The notes below the pieces were generated by a model that was not told the DNA's origin, made no database searches, and saw only the letters and a list, made by a program, of their open reading frames with translations. Below, one piece after another: positions 54,462-64,000 of a stretch of 64,000 nt of DNA. The translations under genes were made by a program, and so were the position numbers. The stretch comes from Litomosoides sigmodontis (Eukaryota > Nematoda > Chromadorea > Rhabditida > Onchocercidae). The DNA is taken from contig OY718803.1 in assembly GCA_963070105.1 (NCBI GenBank), positions 211,501 through 275,500 of the forward strand, in the 5' to 3' direction. The stretch's first letter is position 1. Every line of letters begins with the position of its first letter.

Positions 54462-57400
54462 TTAACTCATTACTTCAGAGTCATAAATTCCGGGGCTTGT
54501 TAGGGTCCTTGCTTTCCGCTTTCTCAATGTCATTCCCAAACTTCGTTCCGGAACAACGCTTGGTCTTTTTCTGATTGGTGACTTTGTCGATTGTCGATTT
54601 TTGCGACTGTTTTGTTTTGGCATATGCTTTATATTATCACCACTTGTCGTTTCGCCTCCTTTTCGACCTTCCTCGACATCCTGGTACAAACAGGAATGAA
54701 GATACTAACAAAAAATGTGTCTCAATTAAGGATATTTCTAGCTACTTTCTCCTTCCAAATTAAATGTGGAAAAGAGACAAAAAACATACCGTAGTGGCCT
54801 CGGGGAGTAACGAAGACTCTCGTCCGTCACTCACCGAATTTTGTTCGCAATCTTTCACTGATAGCGTTTGCAAAGGACATCTGGGATGGTGTGAAGGATG
54901 GATGTCACCCATCAGCATGCCATCGACAATTTCAACTATTGCAATCTTGAAAAAAATGAACAAAAACATCTGCCAACCAGCATTTTTTGGATCGCCTATC
55001 AAGTTTCTTAACAACTGAGAGTCTCTTTTTCAAAAAGTGTTTGAGAAGTAAATGTACTTATAAATCACACATTATTTCTTCATGTTCCAAACAATTACCA
55101 TTAATCTTCGCCAAAACTTTAGAGGTATTCATTATCTATTTATAATTGTTATGGAACATATTTCATGTAAATCACAGAAACCGCGTATACATTACGTACT
55201 ACTTACTGGATCTTTTTTGATTTTATGTAATAAATCACAATCGGCACATTTATATAATTCGCGATTTTGTGTTGCTTTGTTCAATCGGTAAACACGATAA
55301 CCTTCGCCTTCAACAATAGCAATGTTCATATTTCCCTGTTCATCAACTAGCCTTGTATACACTTCATTTATATCCTCACTACATTCCCGTTGCAACGGTT
55401 TCTCGCAATCTACACTGTAACAAATGTCAATATGTCAGCTTCATATTTTTTATTATAACTTTTTTTAATCACCCAACAACTTCCTAAGCTCTATAGAGCT
55501 TCTAAAATATCGAAGTGCTCAGACGAAGCATGCTATGTAATGTAAATGTCATGTAATCATGAAACAAGAAATCAAAGCTACCTTGCTATGATTTGCTTAC
55601 ATAATCATTCTAATCATGGGTACTACTGAGATCGATAGGTCTTATAAGACCAAAGTAATTGATTCGATCCTTGCAGAACTATTTACAGCAGATAACGCAT
55701 AAACATTTTACTCTATAAGTATCAAATCTAACCTATTGTCCGCTTTCTGCTTGTCACCATCAGCATCGTCCATCTGCTGTAATGAACTGTTTTAATATAT
55801 TGAAAAAGCAAGCTACTAGTATGATTTCACTCAATCATGGATCCACTGCTTGAGTAAGCATTCACAGGGCTCTCAGAGTAGTCTAAGAATTACGTACCCT
55901 TAAGCAATTATTTGTATCTCAAGGGAGGAAATACTTCTTTAACACAGCGGCTGTAATTCGATGTTTTATAAAAAATAAAAGGATTGACAGAAACTACAGC
56001 CATGCATGACGTTAACACGACATGAACAAGACAATACAATTTTTGTAAAGAGGCGACAGAATATTGCAACAACATTTTAAAAGATATTCAGTTGAAACTT
56101 TGTAAATGCTTTCTTCATTAATTTCTTATATTTTATAAAAAATGTTTGGTGAATGCAATGCAGCTTATTCCAGCAGTTGTTTTACAGGTCGCCAGGTAAT
56201 ATGTTGAGATTTCAAGCAATGAACTAATTGTTCTTTAACTCCAATTGTAAAAAAGAACTCACTTTTACAGCCGATAAAATAATGTTTGATGAACGTAATG
56301 CAGCATATTCGAGCAACTGCTTAACAGCTTCTTCACAAGTAACATGTTGCGATTTCAAGCAGCGAATCAATCTTTTAACTTCCTCCTTTATTTCAATTCT
56401 AGAGCTAAAGCAAACATTCTATACCACATAAGCACTAATCTATTCCTTTAATATATAGCTATTAGTGCTAGTGTTGAGTTTATAAACTAGATATACTGTT
56501 TCTAAAAAAAAATTTTACATAATGTAGAAAAAGTTACCGCATGCCGCTAACGCATGGAATTGTGCTAGTTGTGTCTACCTGTAAAGCAACATTTGTTGTC
56601 ATATTTAACTTCCAAACATTGAAATCATTAAATAGCATACCTTGTTTATCTTTTTATTTGATTACATTTGAGTTGTCGAATATTCGAGCTTAGTAAAATT
56701 TGATAAAATCAAGATAATAAACGGAAACACTCGAATGTTTAAACGAATAACATACAGGTCCAATTGTCCGTGTGTATACATTACTTCCACCATAACGTTG
56801 CGGATTGACGAACTTCGGTATGCCTACCAGGGCTCCCAAAGTCTGTTGTGCTGGAACACTTTCGATGTAATAATTCGCACTGCAACTAGGTGCCATATTT
56901 TTCTCTAATTTTATTGTTCCCTGGATTCCCGGTGCGGTCGTGCTGCTTGTAGATTCAACCATCGCTAAAAATTTTTAATAATTTGAAGAAAATTCAGCCC
57001 GGGGTTTTCGATCGACATTTAATACAATATAGATATCAGAGGTTTCTCTACTTACACTTTAATATAGATATCAGAGGTTTTTCTACTTACACTTTAATGT
57101 ACTAATACTAATATAAGATTGCAAAACTGCTTTGTTGTTGAGGAAAAGAGAGAAAGGGAGGTATCAGACTTAATGAGATAAGGCAATTAAATACCATTCA
57201 GTTCAGACTCCAAGTTCCTCAAAGACGGAACACAAAGAGAATATTTTGTTGATAGTGTAACTTTAAGCAATCAGATCCTATACATCATATATCACTGTAT
57301 TAAAGTCATAGGCAAAGTGTAAACATTATTACAAATACTCAAAAAGAATTGAAAAACTTTCTTTAATACATACATGAAGCGGTACCAGACGACACAGCTT

Positions 57401-59487
57401 GATTAACCATCTGCATATGCTCGGCATTTGTACCTCCTTCACTGACACGATATAATTTGTAACTTCCATTTTCAGCGACCGCAATGTGCGTCAATTTCCC
57501 TTCGTTATCTAAAAGCCGAATGACTGGTGGTACCATTTTCGTGGTCGCTGCTGTTGTGGATGCAGGCTGTGAAATGATGATAGGCAAATAAAGCTGGTTG
57601 TTTGCCGCATCATTTTGCATAGTTGTCATTGGTAAACTGCAAACGTTTTATTTTTTTTTGGTTTTTCTAAACGGATTACCTAACTAAAATTACTACAGTA
57701 AAACTATAGCTTCAAAAAACGATAGTTAGACGTCTCATAATCGATGAATTGGCAACAGTAAGGAGGTTGCGTCCCTCGAGTATTTACGAGAAAGGAAATC
57801 CTCAGAGATAAACTACCAAATCGAAGTTAGAAAGGGAAGTTAGAAAGAGACGTAAAGATAGCTCAGCTCCTCCCATAGCTCGAAAATATTTTTTTTAACG
57901 TAGAATTTGTAAATAGTAGACTAAACATTGGGTTTGGTCCAACAAATAAGTGGTTTTAATTTTTTTTGCTAAAAAAATCTATATTTTCCAATAAAATATT
58001 GAAACAAAAACCGTTACCTAACTCCATTACTGGTATTCTCAGTATACTGACTGGTAGCCTCGCTTATGTTTGGTGGCGTAACGTGTTCCACAGCATTTTC
58101 CAACTTCTTATTTTGTGGACCATTTCTATTTTCTTTCACACCTGTTTTACTTCTGGTACGGTACGAAACAGGTGACTTACTATCACGACCCTTCGCTGAT
58201 ATATCTGTTGCCTTGCCAACAGCTTTATTTAGAGAAGAATTACCATCTTTAAATGTCTTTGCGTTACTTCGTTGGTCTTGCTTCTGTAAATCATATATAA
58301 AATAATTTCATTTTTAATGCACTTTGGATTTTTCTCACATCAAGAAATGAAACGCTACTCTACACCTATTTAAAACTATTTCAGTTATGATGAAAGACAG
58401 AAGAACAAGAAGAAGTTGCACACAGCACTATATTTACTTGCATGCCAGTCACCTAATTTATTTCTGAATGCATCGCCACTTTTGTTGCATGAATAATCCT
58501 TCTACCTGTACACTTCATGCCTATTTTTTAAATAAAAAATTTTCATGTGCATAACATATTTCAGTAAATTCTATGCTGTACAGAGAACATAGACATGCGC
58601 AAAAAGATTTGGGTTATAATTTATAACCTAAAGTTGCATGCAAATTACTCACCGCAAGCGCTTCATCGTTCGCCATTTTAACAACTTGTAAACGTACTCC
58701 AATAGATGTTACTTTTGCATCCATTAGAAGAGACAGCTGTTCAGCTGCTTTGGCATGAGATAATCGGTGATTTTTAACTCGTCGGACAATATCTTTAACG
58801 ATTGGTGCATCCCAGTCGTATTTGCTTTTTTTTCTTAATGATATATCGATGTTTTTAAATTAACAGTGATCTCTTAATCTCATTTACGCTCCTATCGTTA
58901 GCTCTAGAAGCAAAAACTCCAACGTTTCTCAAAGCTTATCTAGACTAATGATATGAACAGGTTAACTTATACATTTGGTTCAAATTCGTTAATCATATTA
59001 ACGCAGTCATAAAATCTGGAAATGTTGGAGATAATAGGCAACATAATGATTCAACATACTTCGAATCTTCGTTCATTAGATCTTCCCCTTCAACAGCAGC
59101 GCTTTGCAAACTTGTCTATAAATCATGATTCAAGTTAACAGCGAAAATGGGAAAACTTAATTTTGCACCTCTCGACCATATATTAAACTTCATCACATGT
59201 TAAAACTCCGGAAGATTTATGGGTACAACTAAATTACATACCTCAGCAACCTCGTTTATCGTCTTCTCTAACGCATCTTCAACGATTTCATTACTGTCAC
59301 TTTTGCTATCTTCACGTTCCATATGAACTACTTCTTGTGGATTACCACCTAGATATCTTTCCTCGAAATTTCGATCCTTTCTTGACAGCTCCTCATCCAT
59401 AACCAGTTGACTTTCACTATTTCCTTCACTATCCTCTTCAACTCCAACCACTGGCGCTGTTTTGCTGTCATTGTAAAACATTTCCAT
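54462..59487 (-). CDS. Unrecognised protein with two duplicated modules and a C-x2-C/His cluster (possible DNA-binding regulator)
   Basis: Twelve exons close in phase: 59487-59242, 59115-59060, 58833-58653, 58283-58018, 57636-57374, 56964-56756, 56578-56538, 56404-56269, 55776-55733, 55414-55207, 54945-54790, 54680-54462; 674 aa. An acidic N-terminus (1-100) precedes a predicted helical module at about 110-140 (VKDIVRRVKNHRLSHAKAAE), a basic linker, and a strand-rich module at about 288-315 (IRLLDNEGKLTHIAVAENGS then YKLYRV). Both recur: helical copy at about 423-455 (EVKRLIRCLKSQHVTCEEAV) and strand copy at about 502-528 (RLVDEQGNMNIAIVEGEGYR then VYRLNK). Immediately after it come C537-x2-C540 and H566-P-S-H569-H570-P-R-C573, reminiscent of FLYWCH-like zinc fingers. 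The tail is basic (KPR-rich). Function is not recognised; nuclear DNA- or RNA-binding is an inference from the Cys/His cluster and basic tail. The start is the first ATG after an open TTTTAAG acceptor near 59522. Confidence 0.75.
56137..56249 (-). pseudogene. Decayed duplicate of the neighbouring exon (56269-56404)
   Basis: This intronic segment matches the live exon immediately upstream in transcript order over about 110 bp, including the shared stretches GCTTGAAATC, AATGCAGC and ATGTTTG on the respective strands. In the corresponding frame it reads the same LKSQH core and KQLLE, but then hits a TAA where the live exon has Tyr, and the 5' part carries small deletions. I therefore read it as a tandem exon duplication that has lost coding capacity. 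It lies in the intron between exons 8 and 9. Confidence 0.8.
57028..57096. repeat. Tandem 35-bp duplication in an intron
   Basis: The unit AATATAGATATCAGAGGTTT, followed by TCTACTTACACTTT, occurs twice, at about 57027-57060 and 57061-57095, with one extra T in the second copy. Confidence 0.85.
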
Positions 59488-59886
59488 TCCTTTACTTCCC
59501 ACCAAGTTGCCTTTTCCTTAAAACATTCACATAATTCAAATTACTAGAACAGAAGAAAAACAAATTCTTCAACAGGCGGCGAACTCTCAAAATACCACTT
59601 TTTACTGCAACTGCCAGATGTCCTATCAATCTTATCAGACGATTAACAAACGCATGCCGAAATAGTTTATAAAAGTAGCAAAACTCATAAAATTGAAAGA
59701 ATAGTCTTATAAAACAGTGGAGGTTCGAAGTATTCCTCTAAGGATGATGTAAATTCCACCATAAAGCAGTAAATTACCAGAGAAACAATCATATCTTCCT
59801 CATTTATTAACAAGTATGCACATAAAGAAATAAACATCAACAGCAAATAAAAATTCTCAATAAATTGTACGTATGCCTTAATTCTC
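59488..59886 (-). other. Short spacer between GEMIN6 and the modular gene
   Basis: About 400 bp separate the GEMIN6 stop codon from the next start codon on the same strand. A TTTTAAG acceptor-like site lies about 35 bp before the ATG of the downstream gene. Head-to-tail spacing of this size fits a nematode operon, but an own promoter is not excluded. Confidence 0.45.
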
Positions 59887-60906
59887 TTACAAAGAGCTCA
59901 TTTCAGGCACTTTTGAAATCAGTCTTTTCATTCGTGATAAAATTACAGCATTATCACAAAAACAATCCTCTATCGTGAAGGGTGCGACGATCCGCATAAC
60001 ACCAAACACACTGACCGATCCGTCGTTATTATTTTTCACTCGAATCTGATTCTGTTCTAACCATTCAACCAATCTTTTTCGCCTAAAAAATCGTCTGTAC
60101 ATCAGGTGATACAATTTACTCCATGCAAAACCACAAAATCTCGTGAACTAGACCAAACATTTGCTATTTGAATTGGAACTTTTCCCAAACAATGTTTATC
60201 ACTGTTTCGGCATTCGTAATTTTATGTCGCATCCAGAAAATAACAAATAAATGACTGCGTGAAATCATTTTAAAGAAAATAAGAGCAAAAACATTTTCAT
60301 CAAAAGTTCAAAATCTGCGGAAAAATACCTTTCCAAAATCTGTTGTTTAGATGACTGTGGTGCTGTTCTAAGCAACCTTCCTAGCCAATGTTCCAACTCA
60401 GGTGTTTTTTTAATGCACCCATCTGGCAACTGTTCACCATTTAATTTTCTCAAATGTTTTATCGATATACCGGGTATAACTCGAATTTTCTTTGGCTCTA
60501 AAACAAACAATATACTGCGTACACGCACTTCATTTCGCAACTCAGATTACTGCAAATTTTGTAGTATTTGTAAACAAATGCAAAAAATATTTCTATTACA
60601 TACTTTCTTCAATTAATAAAGGAACTTAAAACTGCAGATGGCTAAGAAAACCAATAAATGAGCAGCACTGATTTGACTGAAGCAATTGATTAAATCAGTG
60701 GGGTTTGACTAATAAGTATTTAAGATTATACCTGCGTTACATGCAAAAACAATGATTACAACTGAATGACTGATTGGATCAAATGTGAATACATCGCCGC
60801 AAACGGTTTTATTGTTGACCAAATCAACAGCTACCGGTTGCCCACATAAACCATACATCTCAGATATGGATAGGGTGAATACGGATGATGTACACGCTTC
60901 TTCCAT
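59887..60906 (-). CDS. gemin6: Gem-associated protein 6 (SMN complex)
   Basis: GEMIN6 has an Sm-like fold, pairs with GEMIN7 and belongs to the SMN complex that assembles Sm rings on snRNAs. Exons 60906-60732, 60497-60329 and 60082-59887 join in phases 1 and 2; 540 nt, 179 aa (human 167). The N-terminal Sm-like part reads LCGQPVAVDL, TVCGDVFTFDPISHSVVI (human YKGWVLTTDPVSANIVLV). The C-terminal domain is diagnostic: RKRLVEWLEQNQIRV (human RKNSLKKWLEKNHIPI), SVFGVMRIVAPFTIEDCFCD (human CVAGVLTIDPPYGPENCSSS), then NAVILSRMKRLI (human NEIILSRVQDLI). The middle exon (PELEHWLGRLLRTAPQSSKQ) is less conserved. The start at 60906 is the ATG before EEACTSS; an in-frame ATG lies seven codons upstream at about 60927. 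Confidence 0.88.
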
Positions 60907-62896
60907 ACTACCGTGATTATTTTGCGTCAGTGATGCAGACCTGATGGCAAAAATGTGTATGTATTTTGAAAAAAATATATGCATTTATAACGCGTGAATT
61001 AAGAAAAAACAAGTTTCTTAATTAAAACCAGACGCCCACAAAATCGACGCACAATTAATAAAAATCCTTCTCATCTATCCGACAGAGATATGGAGTGGAA
61101 AGCAAAATTTTAAACGATGAGACACAAAATCGGAAATAAAACAGTTAAATGTGCGAAGGAACAACAGACATGTGACAACACGGTAGGGATGAATGGACGT
61201 TGCGAAACTATTCATCTCTTCGAGGCTTTTCACTCGATAACGATGTTAGCTTCGTGAACAACGAACTGCTGTGCATCGGCAGGAAAATTACTTGTTACAA
61301 GCATGATTTGCTTGCTCTGGGAAAGTGAAGCATTAACGAAGGAAGCGTTACTGGTTGAGATGAAGCGTGAGTATTAGCGGAGCGGAAAATGTGCCGTGTC
61401 CTCACGTAAGGTGCTCGGTAGCCGACAATGAACTTGTTAGCCTTTCAAATGTCTTCTCAACAGTTAATTAAGATGCCCTTTTTATTCATAGGAATTTTTG
61501 TAATGTTTGTAAAGATTACTTCTGGTGGCACATTTGATGTATCAGAGGAATGGGTTCACAACCATTAAAGGAAGATTTTCAAAATATCCGCATCGTCTTC
61601 CACAAATGGAATGAATGTGAATTGAAGACACCAAAACTTTGTTAGGCCAGCCTTACCCTCAAAGTGGAGTTATTTGTTGGCCTTAACTTTTAACTTGAGC
61701 CGATAAACTACCAAAACTATACAAGACCAGTGCTTTCTGCTCCTTGTCAATTTCCGTTCTGAACAACTGAAGTTGTTACTGTTGCTAACAGTTGACGTGT
61801 CGGAAACCTTTATAAGGCCTAAATGACTTTCGTGGAATCCGGAAACTTCACCTTTTTTCTATTCATAAAGAAAAGCCTGAGCAACGCAAAGAATTCATGG
61901 ATACTTCAACTATACCATCCAAAAAAGACATAGATGGTGTTATGTGTAGATAAGAAATTTCAAAAGAACTTATGAATAAGTGTAATAAGTGAATAAACCT
62001 GAAAAATTGAAGTGAGTTTTTTAGAACCAGTCGAACTTTCTTTTCTTTTGCATCACATTCTGTTCCATTTTTAAAATTACATTTCAGATGTGAGTTTGTT
62101 AAGATAAGAACACATGCAGGCAAACATTTTTTTCTTTTTTATTGATGGGAAAAGGAGAAGGAATTTTTGGCATTGCACATTTCTGTAGGAAAAAGCGATT
62201 AAGACGCGTCGCAGAATTATCAGCAACCTACTGGGAAGTACTAATAATGAAGCTCGCAAGTAAAGGTTATGTCCTGCACTAAGCTTAACGACATTTGCAG
62301 CAAAAAAAATGTGTCGCGTGAGAGAGAATAGCACAGTTTTGGGCTACACGCATGCTGCAGGCGGAAATGAAACTAACTTTACTAATTGAATTGCAATGAG
62401 AAGTGCTAGATCCTTCTTTTCAGGCTTAAGTGTCCAACATTCAGGTAGTCGTCGCAACGAGCCCATCGAGAGAAGTGGTGGACGAGGAAGGCGGCGGAAT
62501 GGAAGGAAGGAAAAGATCTGTTGATGTGCCAGCAGTTGCTGTTATCAGTAAGTTAATCCTTATAAAAAGGCAATGTTGTAGTTGCAAGGATACTGTAGTT
62601 ACAATCAGCGATGAAAGCTTGCTCCATCCCTCTCTTTCCCCTCGCTCTGCTATTGTGTTCCGTGATCATTCACGCTCACGCTTTATCGACAATAAATGAC
62701 GTGAAGTAAGTGTGCTCGATCTTTCACTGTCCTAAAACATCGAGCTAGAATTATTGTTACCCAAAGAAATTAAAACTCCAACAATGAGTGCGGCATCGAT
62801 CGCTGCTGCGTCAACAGAAACTAATTAATTCTATTTCGATAGGCAGGATGAAACTGAATTTAAAGTCAAAAAGTGATAGAGAAGGTTGCTTTTTAG
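60907..62896. other. GEMIN6-cathepsin divergent region with a possible leader exon
   Basis: Two kilobases between the GEMIN6 start (leftward) and the first secure cathepsin exon (rightward). The stretch 61190-61440 is GC-richer and may be a promoter. The frame 61428-61568 has a strong signal-peptide-like hydrophobic core and is listed separately. No other coding piece is seen. Confidence 0.45.
61428..61568 (+). CDS. Possible signal-peptide exon of the cathepsin gene
   Basis: A 46-codon frame starting at ATG contains KMPFLFIGIFVMFVKITSGG, a good signal-peptide core and cleavage region, followed by TFDVSEEW, which resembles the start of cathepsin L propeptides (human TLTFDHSLEAQW). A donor GTATCA at 61538 follows TFD in phase 0, whereas the next secure exon (62897) needs phase 2, so at least one further exon would be required. 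It could instead be an unrelated short frame. Confidence 0.35.
   Translation: MNLLAFQMSSQQLIKMPFLFIGIFVMFVKITSGGTFDVSEEWVHNH

Positions 62897-64000
<1,104 letters not shown>

Overview
The window is nuclear DNA of an animal, almost certainly a parasitic (filarial/spirurid-type) nematode. The genes are AT-rich with many short exons, introns end in a TTTCAG-type acceptor, and several start codons sit directly behind an unpaired acceptor, as expected for spliced-leader trans-splicing. Where I know the families, the proteins look nematode-like. The species call is inference. I worked from conserved reading and splice-phase closure; there is no transcript evidence.

Layout: RAB3GAP2 3' part (+, 1-2467); REEP5/YOP1 (+, 6440-8909); CFDP1/BCNT (-, 10369-12019); SPCS1 (+, 13108-14065); mitochondrial Lon protease (+, 14782-20922); an ICT1/mL62 mitoribosomal protein (+, 21270-22182); TTC1 (+, 24166-25881); NDUFA13/GRIM-19 (-, 26938-28652) divergent from RPS19 (+, 29359-30415); WDR11 (+, 31359-38635); a thioredoxin-fold type I membrane protein (-, 40575-43354); PNISR-like SR protein (-, 46689-51459); an unrecognised protein with duplicated modules and a Cys/His cluster (-, 54462-59487); GEMIN6 (-, 59887-60906); and the 5' part of a cathepsin L-like protease (+, 62897 to the right edge). 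The remainder is introns and AT-rich intergenic DNA with microsatellites and short tandem duplications. I saw no transposon, tRNA, rRNA or CRISPR.

Most genes are conserved housekeeping genes with no common pathway. Some functional neighbours exist: Lon and the ICT1-like gene (mitochondrial proteostasis and translation) lie head-to-tail 347 bp apart; GEMIN6 and the modular gene lie 397 bp apart on the same strand; NDUFA13 and RPS19 share a 706-bp divergent promoter region; SPCS1, REEP5, RAB3GAP2 and WDR11 all act in the secretory/endomembrane system.

The points most worth a second look are an ICT1-family protein that has lost its GGQ catalytic motif; a probable new protein family built from an internal duplication, with a decayed third copy of one of its exons beside the live copy; repeated use of GC-AG introns (at least three supported by phase closure) plus splice junctions in NDUFA13 and WDR11 that no canonical site explains; and a GEMIN6 homologue in a nematode.
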